From a virus, in IMG/VR virus record IMGVR_UViG_3300036760_000326, positions 1 to 49,585 of that record: a stretch of DNA of 49,585 bases; one strand, given 5' to 3'. The position numbers and the translations under genes were made by a program. Shown here piece after piece: positions 36,201 to 45,348 of the stretch (position 1 is its first letter; each line of letters begins with the position of its first letter). Under the pieces are notes generated by a model. The model was not told the DNA's origin. It did not search any database and saw only the letters and a list, made by a program, of their open reading frames with translations.

Positions 36201-37125
36201 CGGCCACGGCTTGGTCAGCTTCGCCGACTATGCCGGTGAGGGCACGGAAGGGATTGGTGAGGTCAAAGGCGCCAGCGTCGTGGATTGCGATCCCGAAGGT
36301 GCCTACATGCTGCCCGGCGTGGGCCGCCGTTGGGTGTACCCGAACATAGAAGTCCATTACGTGAACTTCATCAGCGGAAACGCCAACTCCGGGGGTTGAA
36401 GTGATGTCAGCGCCCATGACATTTCTCACGCCGCCTGTAGTGGGCACAAATGTACGGGCAAGCCTATAGATCTGTTCGGTCGGGAAGGCGTCATCATCGC
36501 CGATGTGAAGACGAAAAGCCGTGATGTCTCCGGCTCCCACGTTAGTCGGAGCAGTTATGCCGCCTATGCGCAAATAGCCTCCCGCCTTTACATCGCCCAC
36601 AAAGGTCGGCCCGTGGTGGCCCCAGAGATAAGCCCGCCGGTCGGTAACGCTCGCAATGACGCCACCAGCCATCACTGCCTCGGCCAGGGGGATGCAGTTG
36701 GCCGGGAAGCCGGTCGTATTTGTGGCGACAACGCCGGAATTGTTGACGAAGATATAGTTGGTCGCGGCGTCAGTCAAGGCAATGCTGCCCGCAGCAATCA
36801 GCGTATAGGTCTCATCGATGCGGACATGGCCCTCCTCAAAGTCAACACTGAGGCCGGGGCCTGCCGTGACGTGCAGGGACTTTGTGTGCTTCGAGCCATA
36901 AAGGACATGCTCCGCCGCGGGCGGGGGTTGGCCTCCGCCTCCGCCACCTCCGCCTCCGCCTCCGCCACCTCCGCCTCCGCCGCCTCCGCCTCCGCTACTT
37001 CCGCTTCCGCCATAGACGATGACGCGGCCATCTGTTAAGCGGCCAATAAGGGCCTTGAGATGGTCAATCTCAGCGATAGCATAGGCACTTAGCTGGGACT
37101 GTCCGTATTTTTGTTGTCGGCGCAC
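33241..37125 (-). CDS. Large tail fibre or tail appendage protein with glycine run, 1294 aa
   Basis: GTG 37125 starts the frame. After a short coiled-coil-like N-terminus comes a run of 21 glycines (45-65), then LYGSKHTKSLHVTAGPG. The body consists of repeated beta-structured units: PTTDIGIRI, ALWMNTDTP or ALWLNTDTP, GVIAWGSARDTNLYR and LKTDD recur at least twice. The C-terminal 200 residues form a different beta domain. It is the last late gene, a usual place for host-recognition fibres. Receptor binding is inferred from location and repeat architecture. Confidence 0.75.
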   Translation of the reverse strand: MRRQQKYGQSQLSAYAIAEIDHLKALIGRLTDGRVIVYGGSGSSGGGGGGGGGGGGGGGGGGGGGQPPPAAEHVLYGSKHTKSLHVTAGPGLSVDFEEGHVRIDETYTLIAAGSIALTDAATNYIFVNNSGVVATNTTGFPANCIPLAEAVMAGGVIASVTDRRAYLWGHHGPTFVGDVKAGGYLRIGGITAPTNVGAGDITAFRLHIGDDDAFPTEQIYRLARTFVPTTGGVRNVMGADITSTPGVGVSADEVHVMDFYVRVHPTAAHAGQHVGTFGIAIHDAGAFDLTNPFRALTGIVGEADQAVAGTTVGAAIGGQFVYRAVAGTITEAYGLQVYRGIVGDAGAIGTGVGIEIVPAAGAVPTTDIGIRIGSSLTAALWMNTDTPASGVIAWGSARDTNLYRSAANVLKTDDAFYVGATLQVGTEAGIGCTPDVFGDAMLTIAPNASTRRGIIIWGAAGQTADYIRVLNSAGTLMLAVTTDSTNTHLTVPQGDITSGVWDARRGQFTAYGNATGQVGGGILGLHVAMDYGAAFDMWKITPNEDDLMFFAALDASPWTETLKMKLTAEGQLQLPITGSAGGLLIGTDTTLYRSAADTLKTDDSLIVTGKFSVGGSTPAVDADIALSRSWGAVDLRVYNTNVAAGTADARIICQTDNGGGDPLFFLNDANVGWYIGSDRSDAFKLKIGCYSGTVGGGTVIANFFPSGQMGLGSSTLDGETRLFQVIDIWTPTGGIRNSCYISSRMSPPAGAASDDYRALKVDAFVRPTASWLGAAAALYAYISHDSGAFDVAALEGLRLSAVQGVAATTVTSLNAVKVAYSVSLGSVTTARGLHIIRGFATDAGTALGASYGIDIDACLGVVPTTDIGIRINSALTAALWLNTDTPANGVIAWGSARDTNLYRGAADVLYSDDSLRLAGHARIGSVAAPSNTTAGDLNALRAYIGADAALLAGLTAQVAGALGISAENTLRLYDLDNSNYIGHRANTTRTTDIIYVWPATDPTAGQVLQSSAPVGGVATLSWATVSGGGSCTPDAADVTYTPAVLGDWDAGVDPGNVDGALDQLADRVADIEGAGVPLFAPSATFIIQTATDTPYDLSDSTPYTGAINGAPVNNGDGTYTVTFTAGTNPASMTGGMVLRNTTRNTKAMIVQGTVNKTAKTLKVQNFTPGDVAGWQSGDTITTKSATNLGRSNQFVDIDVTAWCANIGVAAIFFVGVWQTSGTASGAFVIFHPWETYAESLETGKLQVDPRTGFIQYQTFLMKARWEGSRAYITLWFSKNATTQTRINLQYVGQI
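34421..36038. repeat. Imperfect direct repeat in the tail fibre gene
   Basis: About 120 bases beginning TAGAGGTTGGTGTCTCTAGC at 34421 are nearly repeated starting at 35918, an offset of 1497 bases. They encode the same peptide unit twice (PTTDIGIRI through GSARDTNLYR). A shorter related unit lies around 35340. This indicates duplication of a fibre module and a possible target for recombination. Confidence 0.8.
36931..36993 (-). repeat. Triplet repeat encoding 21 glycines
   Basis: Sixty-three bases composed only of GGA, GGC and GGT codons, largely alternating GGAGGC. In the mRNA this makes a run of Shine-Dalgarno-like GGAGG cores inside the gene. Such tracts change length easily by slippage. 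In the protein it is a flexible linker between N-terminal attachment part and shaft. Confidence 0.9.
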
Positions 37126-37173
37126 GGTTACACCGCCTTACCTAAATAGCGACGACTGGCTACTTTCATGTCG

Positions 37174-40100
37174 CTAGCCTACCCTGATTGCTAGTCCACC
37201 CTGCGGCCATCCATTGATAGTACCGATCTTGGTGTCCCAGTCATACTGCATGACTGTCCAACTTGCCTCTAAGTCGGCTTTCGTCGCAGTCGCGGGTTTC
37301 ATGCGAGCCACCGGCGCCGGGTCTGTGCCAGGGCGAGCCATAGACGAATAGAAGATGAATAACCGTTCACCATCGGGGTTGTATGCTAGGGCATGCTTAG
37401 TTTCAATAGTGTTAAGGTGAAGCTCCTCCCACGTGTCGCCGTTATCGGAAGAGCGAGCCAAACACATATCTGTATCCTGACTCCGTATCAACCCAAACAG
37501 CCACATGCCGCAGCGTATGAAGTTCTGCCAGTCAATCGCGTTGGGTGTCGCCGTATACTTCAGTGTCCAAGTGCCCCCGAAATCATCCGAGACACTAACC
37601 TTACAGTGTTGGTGATGCGCCGCGATCAACCGCTGGTTCTGCCCCCAGATAATCCAAATTGTGCTGTCATCACCTCCAGAGTGGCTTGGCCCATTTTTCA
37701 AAGTCCATGTCGCCCCGCCATCAAGTGACACTGCCACCTTATTCCAGATAGTGCTATACCCAGCAATAGCCACGACCTGTTGTGCGTTGTTGGGGTTCAC
37801 TGCAATTGAGTTGAAGGGCACGGCGTAAGCACTAGTGAAGTGCGCCCGCTGTGTCCATGACCCGGCGGCGGCAGTGGGGCTGCTGTGGATATAGACATCC
37901 GTCGGGTACGCGGCTCCGGTGCTGTGCGTGCAGGCCCAGAAGGTGCCGTCAGGCCCTTGCGTCACCGCCGAGCAGTTCGCTAGTACCGGGTTGAATGTGA
38001 GGCCCTCGTCTGTGCTCAGCATCAAGTCTCCCCACGTCATCGAATCCCATGTCGACTGATAGAACAACTTAGTGCCGAACCACTGAAGTTTCCTTGCATG
38101 AAGGTCGAGACCCTGCTTAATAATCTCCCACGATGTTCCCGCCAACTTACAGAGGTTCACGCTCGTCCTAGCCACATTCACGTAGATGAGCCATACCTCG
38201 TCAGGTTCCTGATTGCTCTCCGCCGCCTGAGCTACGAAGCTGATCATCCTACCAAGGGCTGACGCTGGCCAAGTCGAGATACCGGCAGCGGGACGGATAA
38301 AGTTGACCTTCACACCGCCATCGGTTGTCTTCCACAGCCCCTCGATACTCGCACCGAAAAAGAGCGTGGGATGATCCTTCACATTCATAGCATGCCACGG
38401 CTTGTTGGCGGCGGTTCCGGGCAAGACCCAAGACGTAGAGTTGACCGAAGGCAAGGCACCGCTGGGCACAATGGAGCCGTTATCATCCCACTGCGTCACG
38501 ACGGCCACCTGCGCCATAAATAGCTCGGCCCCAGGTGTGCGCCCATAGATTTTGTAGCCGGTAGCGCCAGTAACGGCGGCCCATGTGACCCTAACACCCT
38601 TCGGGCCATCAGCGATAACAATCGTCGTCTCTGCCGAGGCTAAAGTTTCTCCATTGTCATTTAGTGCCGACACACGATACCCATAGGTGCCATTCGCCAG
38701 CGAGCCTGCGACCTTTGAAAGTGTGGGCGCTCCCGGTGCGGGTAGCTGCTCTACTGTGCGATGCCAGTTGACGCCATCCGCCGTAGTCCACATCTCCTTG
38801 TCGGCAAAGGCCGCCAAGAATGTGCCCGCAGTGCCGCCCTCCTCACCTACCGGGGCACCTTCCGGGCAGACAAAACGACCATCAACGAGACCCGCCGCGA
38901 GGCCAACAGCGTTTTGCCAAACCACAGGCGATGCATAGAGATCAGCGGTATACATAATAGCTGGCTGACGGGTTCCAGTGAAGATAATGCAAAGCTCTGG
39001 GAATACGTTGGCCGCGGCCTCTGCGATATGGTCGGCTGCTGCGCTGGGCGTGAAGGCAGACATATCGGGCTGGAACCAGATCTCGGAGTTATCCTGCCAA
39101 TTCCACTGAATCAGTGTGTAGGGGGCATCGCCTCGTCCACCGAAGACGAAGACTACCGGCGGGCCCTTTGGAGTAGCGATACGGGTCAGAGGGAAGCTGC
39201 CCCCGAAGTCGTGGTAAAGCTCCCATGTAGCTCCGCCGACCGACCAATAGAGTCGCCCATTCTGCGTGCAGGCCCAAACGCGATTCTGAACGTTCGTGTC
39301 CCACCAGATATGATTGATAGGCGACCCCGCCGGTTCAGTGAAGACCAAGGTTGGGGCCGTCGCTAGCTGGTCGGTACTGCGGTATATCTTCCCATTGTTG
39401 GTGCCGAGCAAAATCACGCCGAGATCATCTGGGCCTCCATATTCAGCCGCCGACACTGAGATAAACTGGCCACTTGGAGCCGCCTTATCATGCCAAGTAA
39501 AGCCGCCATCTGGGGTGAACATACCGGCGCCGGTGCCCGCAGTGCAGGCCGCCGCAATCGTGGGTACGAACTGATTTTCGACCGCGCCAGGGCCGATGTA
39601 GATCGTCTTGGTGATCGAGGTCTTATAGCCATCGTTGTCCGTGACCTCCAATGTAATATCCACAGTCGTCATGACCGTCGGATCATAGACAAAAGAGATG
39701 TCCACCAAGTTGGCGCCCTGTTTGTCATTGGGTGGGTTGTAAGTATCTGTCCAGTGATAGTTGGCGATGGTGCCATCAAGGTCTACCGAGAGGCTGTGGC
39801 AGCTAACCAATGCCCGCATCTGCGTGCCGATAAGTTCGTGCTCGACCTTGTAGACGAAATCAGCAATAGGGGCGACCTTACCGCTTGTGCCCGACTGATC
39901 ACCACCCATGAGGTCAAGCGTCGTCTCACATTGCCCATCGGCAAAAGTATGCGTGTAGCCTTCAACAAACCAATTGACGGTGCGCCCAGTTACAGCGGCG
40001 TCTTGTATACCGATGGTCATGGCCAAGCGGATGTCGGGGTCGAGAGGCACGGTCATAGAGATCCGCTCGATGATGCGGTGATACTTGTCGAGCAGCCGGA

Positions 40101-40920
40101 GCGCCACTGCCGTTGCCTTTGCCACATCCTCGATGAGATCATTCTGATAGTTCATCGAGTATAGCTCATGCGGGCCCTCCACTAAGTCATTAGAGTCGGT
40201 GAAAACAGGCGGCGATTCGATCTGCGTCTGTCCCGCATTGCCTTCCGAATCCTGGCTACCCAGAGCCGCGCCACTAACAATGACTTCCTTCTTCACCTGA
40301 TCGGGGTCTTCATCATCACTGATGTCATTTACCCAAGGCGCCGTGCCCGTGGTGGTGTAAGTACGGAAAGGCGACGGTGCGGGCGCTGCTAGGAGTTTCC
40401 GAATTACCAGCCCACCAGAAGGTAGTTCGAACATGCGATGGCCATCAACGTCTATAATCTTCTGGACAGCATCGCCGGGCGTAGTCACATCGATGATGGC
40501 ATCCTGCACCACACCGATTTGCCAAGCCACCATATCTATCGAGCGATCAGTGATACCCACATCGTTGAGAATCGTCTCAACCGCCGCTTGTGCAGAGACA
40601 TTGGTGAAGACCCAACCAGCGACCTTGAAAGGCTGCCAGAGCTTTTGTGTCTTACCTACACACTGAATGGTGGATTGGCCTGGTGAGTGCTGCCGACGTT
40701 TAACTTTGCCGGTGAAGAGGCGCCCGGCGAGATCGATGGTGACGCTCATGTTACGCTGAATCCAATCGGGTAGCTTACCAGCAACAGTCACATCGGCGGT
40801 CGGCACCGGCGAGTCCAATGCGAAGTGAACCGAGGCACTCACGATGTTCTGAAGGGCAATGCCTCCCACCGCGACGGCTGGGGTCACGCTTCTTGTCGCT
40901 GAAGTAACTGAATAGGCCAT
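37174..40920 (-). CDS. Tail hub/baseplate protein fused to PKD, Fn3-like and sialidase-type propeller domains, 1248 aa
   Basis: The first 360 residues look like a tail hub (gp27/gpD-type: LFTGKVKRRQHSPGQ, NVSAQAAVETILNDVGITD). A PKD-like domain follows (about 360-450, ITLEVTDNDGYK). Then come BNR/Asp-box-like repeats (DGGFTWHD, SVGGATWEL, SLDGGATWTLK, SDDFGGTWTLK, SSDNGDTWEEL) across roughly 460-1200, interrupted by an Fn3-like unit (about 735-830, TYGYRVSALNDNGET). BNR repeats build beta-propellers. Attached to a tail hub they may bind glycans or stabilise the tip. No sialidase active site is identified. Confidence 0.72.
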   Translation of the reverse strand: MAYSVTSATRSVTPAVAVGGIALQNIVSASVHFALDSPVPTADVTVAGKLPDWIQRNMSVTIDLAGRLFTGKVKRRQHSPGQSTIQCVGKTQKLWQPFKVAGWVFTNVSAQAAVETILNDVGITDRSIDMVAWQIGVVQDAIIDVTTPGDAVQKIIDVDGHRMFELPSGGLVIRKLLAAPAPSPFRTYTTTGTAPWVNDISDDEDPDQVKKEVIVSGAALGSQDSEGNAGQTQIESPPVFTDSNDLVEGPHELYSMNYQNDLIEDVAKATAVALRLLDKYHRIIERISMTVPLDPDIRLAMTIGIQDAAVTGRTVNWFVEGYTHTFADGQCETTLDLMGGDQSGTSGKVAPIADFVYKVEHELIGTQMRALVSCHSLSVDLDGTIANYHWTDTYNPPNDKQGANLVDISFVYDPTVMTTVDITLEVTDNDGYKTSITKTIYIGPGAVENQFVPTIAAACTAGTGAGMFTPDGGFTWHDKAAPSGQFISVSAAEYGGPDDLGVILLGTNNGKIYRSTDQLATAPTLVFTEPAGSPINHIWWDTNVQNRVWACTQNGRLYWSVGGATWELYHDFGGSFPLTRIATPKGPPVVFVFGGRGDAPYTLIQWNWQDNSEIWFQPDMSAFTPSAAADHIAEAAANVFPELCIIFTGTRQPAIMYTADLYASPVVWQNAVGLAAGLVDGRFVCPEGAPVGEEGGTAGTFLAAFADKEMWTTADGVNWHRTVEQLPAPGAPTLSKVAGSLANGTYGYRVSALNDNGETLASAETTIVIADGPKGVRVTWAAVTGATGYKIYGRTPGAELFMAQVAVVTQWDDNGSIVPSGALPSVNSTSWVLPGTAANKPWHAMNVKDHPTLFFGASIEGLWKTTDGGVKVNFIRPAAGISTWPASALGRMISFVAQAAESNQEPDEVWLIYVNVARTSVNLCKLAGTSWEIIKQGLDLHARKLQWFGTKLFYQSTWDSMTWGDLMLSTDEGLTFNPVLANCSAVTQGPDGTFWACTHSTGAAYPTDVYIHSSPTAAAGSWTQRAHFTSAYAVPFNSIAVNPNNAQQVVAIAGYSTIWNKVAVSLDGGATWTLKNGPSHSGGDDSTIWIIWGQNQRLIAAHHQHCKVSVSDDFGGTWTLKYTATPNAIDWQNFIRCGMWLFGLIRSQDTDMCLARSSDNGDTWEELHLNTIETKHALAYNPDGERLFIFYSSMARPGTDPAPVARMKPATATKADLEASWTVMQYDWDTKIGTINGWPQGGLAIRVG

Positions 40921-40927
40921 CTCTCAC

Positions 40928-41278
40928 CTAGCGGGCAATAAATTGGATAGTATATGCATATCTTCCTGTGCGCAATGTCTCGAAACTTGCCTCCAAGATC
41001 TGGCAACTCTGACTCACGCCATCCGAGTCTACCAGCGCCCCCACGGTTAGACCGCCGAAGTAACTCATCATTTGGTTCTTGAAGGCCAACGTACAGTGCC
41101 CGCGGATCGTCCGCCGAGCGCTCTCGAACCCGAAGTTGGTGAGCACATCGATGTCTGAGTTTAGAGGCGTATGGATCACCACCTTGCGCTTCTTATTCCA
41201 ACTGTCCGACTGGCCACGAGTAGGCACACAATCCCAGGGGAAAGCGTAGCCAGCAAACGACCAAGCATTCGTAACCAT
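40928..41278 (-). CDS. Small tail protein, 116 aa
   Basis: Starts at ATG 41278, 11 bases after the tape measure stop. Beta-rich, with aromatic strands and the C-terminal YAYTIQFIAR. Its place between tape measure and hub genes matches small distal-tail or baseplate proteins (LysM-like or Dit-like adaptors) in siphoviruses and myoviruses. No specific motif allows a firmer name. Confidence 0.6.
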   Translation of the reverse strand: MVTNAWSFAGYAFPWDCVPTRGQSDSWNKKRKVVIHTPLNSDIDVLTNFGFESARRTIRGHCTLAFKNQMMSYFGGLTVGALVDSDGVSQSCQILEASFETLRTGRYAYTIQFIAR

Positions 41279-41289
41279 CTATACTACCC

Positions 41290-44200
41290 TCACACTCTGG
41301 GAATCCCGACCCCGTGCAGCACGAGAGGGCTGTTCATACCCGCTTCTGCCGCAGCCTTGTCAAGATACTCGGACACCATCGACAGTATCCGCATTTTCAT
41401 CTGATCCCACTGGTCGCCGATAGCGTGGATGTCGAAACGTGGCGCGAATATCGCGCCCTTGCCGCCTTGTGCCGCACTCGCCTTCAGGAAGTCCAAGATA
41501 CGAGATGTATCCCTGGCAGATGCAATAGAGGAGCCACGAGGCAGGGCCAACAACTCCCTGCCACCCTCACCGACCATTGCCAGTCCACCCAAGAAATCGC
41601 GCACACCATGTTGCTTCCCAGGAATTGGCCCTGTCGGTGTCCATGAGAGTAGCTGCTGTATGGTAGGAGCGCTGGTGAGCATTTCTTGCCACTGTTCTGC
41701 CCATGCGATAAACCGTTTAGAGGCTTCCTCGCTCATCCCAGTCGCTAAAGCGACACCGGCAGCTTCACCAACCGCACTGAAGGCCCTGAACGCATCCGGG
41801 TTGTTCTGCAAATATAGCAAGAACTTATCGGATCCCTCCAAGAATCCATGCTTCTCCCTCTCGGCGATCAATGCATCCAATCCCTGCTCCCCACCAAGAG
41901 ACAATGCCACCAAGCCCTCTCCAATAACACGCAGGTTTGGCGCCAGGGAGTCCTTATCACGCGCATATTGATCAGCAAGCTCATTGGCCAATGCCGCCGG
42001 AATGTTCAGAGCGACTAGTGCCTGCCCCACAGCATCACGCGGGAATGATAATGTGACGGCCAGCTTCCCTAGCGCTGCGAGTTTATCGGCTTTTGACAGC
42101 GTAGAGGCATTCATCTTCTCTATAAAGGCATTCAAAAGACCGTCCGTCGTCCCAGGGAACTCCTTATCCATTTCTTCCCTTACTGCATCAGCATAGGTCG
42201 CCGCCGAAATTGCAGCCGAGTTCTCCATACTGGCCCCAAACTGCGGGCTCGACACAGCCGCTTGAAGCCCTTGTTTCCCAAGAGCAACAAATTGATCAGC
42301 TACTTCGGGCCAACGGGCACCAAATGCATCTTCGCCAGCACGAACAAGATCCTCCATAGTCATGTCCATTAGATCTTGTGGAGCAGCCTCCGGTAATAAC
42401 TTTGCGGCCTCCTGATATGCGACTACGACGCCTTGAACCATGTCGTCTGCCAATTTGTCTGTGACCTGTGGTAGCCCGCGCTCCAAGCGCTTCTTATATT
42501 CCTCGGCCTCTGGCAATGTAAAGATGCCAGGGATTGCAGCAGAAATTGGGATATGCTCCATAGGTTGTGTGATCTCTTCCGGCATCGCTTCAATAGCACC
42601 ACCAGCCCCCTCTGCGGCGGCCTGAATAGCATTGAGCCTTTCTACGGCAAATTGGGCCGTACTCTCCAAGGCCGATTGGAAGTCAGATAGTGCGCTGTCC
42701 ACAATTCCGAGGCCATCACTCAAAGCCGTAAGGCGATCCTGTGCAGCCTGCCATGCCGGAGTTAGATCAGCAACAAGGGTTTCCTGTGCATCCAATTTCT
42801 CGTTTGCTGCTTGTGCCGCAGGCGTAAGATCGATCTGTTGTTGCACAACATCGCGCACGGCTGAAACAAGGGTGGGTGCCGCCACCTCCTTAGTCAGCGT
42901 CCCTTCAATCATCTCCATTTGATGCCGCGCCTCGCCAATAGTCCGCGAAAACTCAATCTCGACGCGCGAGCGCTCATGCGTCAGATCACTAATCTGGCGT
43001 TGGATGGTAGCCCGTTGTGCTTTATTGGCCGGAGTGTCGGGCAGAGACTCTAGCGCATACTGTAGCTCCTCAAGCTGCCGATCTATCTCATATCGGGCCT
43101 GCTTATAGGCGGCCTCACCCGCAATCGGCGTCTGATTAAGCTCATCGATCCGATCCTTCACGCGACTAAGGGTCTTATTGATCTTATCTGCCGCGTCCTG
43201 ATACTCTTTCAGGGTCTTCTTCTGCGCTTGCATGGTGTCGTCCAAAACACCAAAATCACGGCGGGCATCATCGACCTGTTGACTTAGAGCGGCCTCACTG
43301 TCTGCTAATTCATTTACTGCCGCGCTTGCGGCCTCATAAGCCGTCGGAGAACCGCCGATAGCTTCTAGGGCCTCACGAATCGTCGATAGGTTGGCGGCCC
43401 TAATAGCGGCGTCCACAGCGGAAAGACTGTCGTGAAGAACCGTTAAGGCTTTCTCTGCCTGATCCATAGCAGCGGCGGCAACGCCAATGCTGGCGAATTG
43501 CTTGGACAGCCGCTCCAATGCATATCGAGATTCATCAGCGACATGCGGCACCTTCTCCAATGGGCTAATGATTTCCGCCTGTACCGCTCCGCCGGTTCCA
43601 CCAAGAGAACTCGTTGTGTCCTCAGCAGCTTGCGTCACCTCACCCAAAGAAGCCGCCGCCCTATCATATCCCTCAGCTAATCTCTGTCCTGTGGTCTCCG
43701 CTTTTTCTTTAGCCCCGCCGAAAAACTTGTTCTTCACAAAGGAGTAAGCCGCGCCCAGAGCCAATAACGCTGTGATGGCCACGCCAACCCAACCCATCAT
43801 GCGCGACATAGCCAAACCAGCCGAGGTGGTGGCGGCAGCCGCATCCGCCGCAGCAGCGGCTTGTGCCATAGTAGCGCCTGTAAGAAGCGCCTCCTCAGCG
43901 GCAGTCGTGGCCGCCGCTGCTCCTTCTGCCTCTATTGCAGCAGTCGACATAAACATTGCCGTTACTACTGAGGCTACAGCGGCCCGGAGCCCCCCAGCAA
44001 CCTTTACCACTAACCATAGCGCCGAGGAAAATAGGAGCAACCGCGTTGATAGTCCTCCCGTTGCGCTGTTCAAATCACGGAATAGTCGGGCCAGACCAGC
44101 GATGGGCGCCGTGAGCATTCGGAAGGCGCTGCCCGCGAAATTGATAGCCGCCGGGAGTTTCTGCGCCAACCAAGTGATGACTGGGCGGAGAGCCTCAATA

Positions 44201-45348
44201 ACATAGGCTTGAAAGCGCGTGCCCAACACACGAAGTTGGAACATAAGGCTTTTCTGCTGCTCCGCCAAAGCTCGCGCCGTTGCACCAGCACCCGAATGAG
44301 CTTGCGCCATCATAGCCAACATACGGAGGTATTCCTGACCTCCCGCAGCCGCCAAGGGAAAGATAGCACGGATAGCGCGGACGTTACCAAACATCTTGAC
44401 TAAAGCGGCATCATTGTCCCCGGCCTTAGCCGCGATGTCCGCTATCACCGCTGGAAAACCCTTTGCCTGTATAGCCGCGGCGCTGAAATCAATACCAAGC
44501 TGCTTTGCTGTGTCCTGCGCTTGCTTGCTGGGTTTCAAGAAAGCGGTCATAACAGCGTTTAGGTTCGTCATTACTCGACTAGGTTTCTGCCCCTGCCGAG
44601 TCAATTCAACGATACCAGCGCCGAGTTCATCGAGGTTGATATGGAGAGCCGCTGCCGTAGGAAGAACCAGGCCGAGCGTATTAGCAAGATCCTCAAAATG
44701 CACCACGCCCAAGTCAACAATGCGAAAGAGACTGTCCATAACATCCCGCGCATCAGACACCGGGCGCTTATAAGCGTTGAGAATAGCGGCTAAGATCGTG
44801 GCAGAGGTCTGGGTCGTGGTAAGTCCGGCAGCAGCGCCTTGTGCGGCTACCTTGAGAAGCGCCAAAGCATTCGATCCAGAGAAACCAGAAGAGACAAGCT
44901 CATAGAGGGCCGCAGATAGATCTACGGCGGATTTGCCAGCCGAGTCACCGCTAGAGACCAAATGCAAGACGGATTCGCTCATCCGATCCAAGGATGCATC
45001 GGATTGCTTAGTAAGTGACTGGACATTACGCATATTCTCATCGAACTTAGCGAGGCCACCAATTATGGAGTCGAGCCCGGCATTGACAAGCACCAGGCCA
45101 CGATAGAAAGCAGCGAACCCAAGGCCCATCGCGGCCAAGTGGCCCATGTTGCCCTTGAGCATACCAAAGAAACCGCGGGTTTGTGTATCGGCCTTATAAA
45201 CCCCCTTGGTTAACGTATCGATACCGCCCGCAGCCGTGCCCGCGGACGCGCCGAAACCTTGGATGAGCCCTTGTGCCTGCGTCAGCCCTGTTTGTAGCTG
45301 AGTAGCATCAGCCCTAATCCGAATGGTGACTTCGTTTAGACTAGACAC
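41290..45348 (-). CDS. Tail tape measure protein (TP901 core type), 1352 aa
   Basis: GTG 45348 overlaps the chaperone stop. Starts with VTIRIRADATQLQTGLTQAQ. The TP901 core covers about 85-420 (KFDENMRNVQSLTKQ, AALYELVSSGFSG, LTTTQTSATILAAIL, AALHINLDELGAGI). Hydrophobic segments lie around 440-530, followed by long coiled coil (about 620-900) and a mixed C-terminus. At about 1352 residues it would predict a tail of roughly 200 nm if the usual rule of about 1.5 angstrom per residue holds. It sets tail length and passes DNA during injection. Confidence 0.92.
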   Translation of the reverse strand: MSSLNEVTIRIRADATQLQTGLTQAQGLIQGFGASAGTAAGGIDTLTKGVYKADTQTRGFFGMLKGNMGHLAAMGLGFAAFYRGLVLVNAGLDSIIGGLAKFDENMRNVQSLTKQSDASLDRMSESVLHLVSSGDSAGKSAVDLSAALYELVSSGFSGSNALALLKVAAQGAAAGLTTTQTSATILAAILNAYKRPVSDARDVMDSLFRIVDLGVVHFEDLANTLGLVLPTAAALHINLDELGAGIVELTRQGQKPSRVMTNLNAVMTAFLKPSKQAQDTAKQLGIDFSAAAIQAKGFPAVIADIAAKAGDNDAALVKMFGNVRAIRAIFPLAAAGGQEYLRMLAMMAQAHSGAGATARALAEQQKSLMFQLRVLGTRFQAYVIEALRPVITWLAQKLPAAINFAGSAFRMLTAPIAGLARLFRDLNSATGGLSTRLLLFSSALWLVVKVAGGLRAAVASVVTAMFMSTAAIEAEGAAAATTAAEEALLTGATMAQAAAAADAAAATTSAGLAMSRMMGWVGVAITALLALGAAYSFVKNKFFGGAKEKAETTGQRLAEGYDRAAASLGEVTQAAEDTTSSLGGTGGAVQAEIISPLEKVPHVADESRYALERLSKQFASIGVAAAAMDQAEKALTVLHDSLSAVDAAIRAANLSTIREALEAIGGSPTAYEAASAAVNELADSEAALSQQVDDARRDFGVLDDTMQAQKKTLKEYQDAADKINKTLSRVKDRIDELNQTPIAGEAAYKQARYEIDRQLEELQYALESLPDTPANKAQRATIQRQISDLTHERSRVEIEFSRTIGEARHQMEMIEGTLTKEVAAPTLVSAVRDVVQQQIDLTPAAQAANEKLDAQETLVADLTPAWQAAQDRLTALSDGLGIVDSALSDFQSALESTAQFAVERLNAIQAAAEGAGGAIEAMPEEITQPMEHIPISAAIPGIFTLPEAEEYKKRLERGLPQVTDKLADDMVQGVVVAYQEAAKLLPEAAPQDLMDMTMEDLVRAGEDAFGARWPEVADQFVALGKQGLQAAVSSPQFGASMENSAAISAATYADAVREEMDKEFPGTTDGLLNAFIEKMNASTLSKADKLAALGKLAVTLSFPRDAVGQALVALNIPAALANELADQYARDKDSLAPNLRVIGEGLVALSLGGEQGLDALIAEREKHGFLEGSDKFLLYLQNNPDAFRAFSAVGEAAGVALATGMSEEASKRFIAWAEQWQEMLTSAPTIQQLLSWTPTGPIPGKQHGVRDFLGGLAMVGEGGRELLALPRGSSIASARDTSRILDFLKASAAQGGKGAIFAPRFDIHAIGDQWDQMKMRILSMVSEYLDKAAAEAGMNSPLVLHGVGIPRV

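Noticed and set aside
36931-36993. CRISPR-like or satellite repeat
   Set aside because: The repeat unit is a codon triplet pattern within a coding frame and encodes glycines. There are no spacers.
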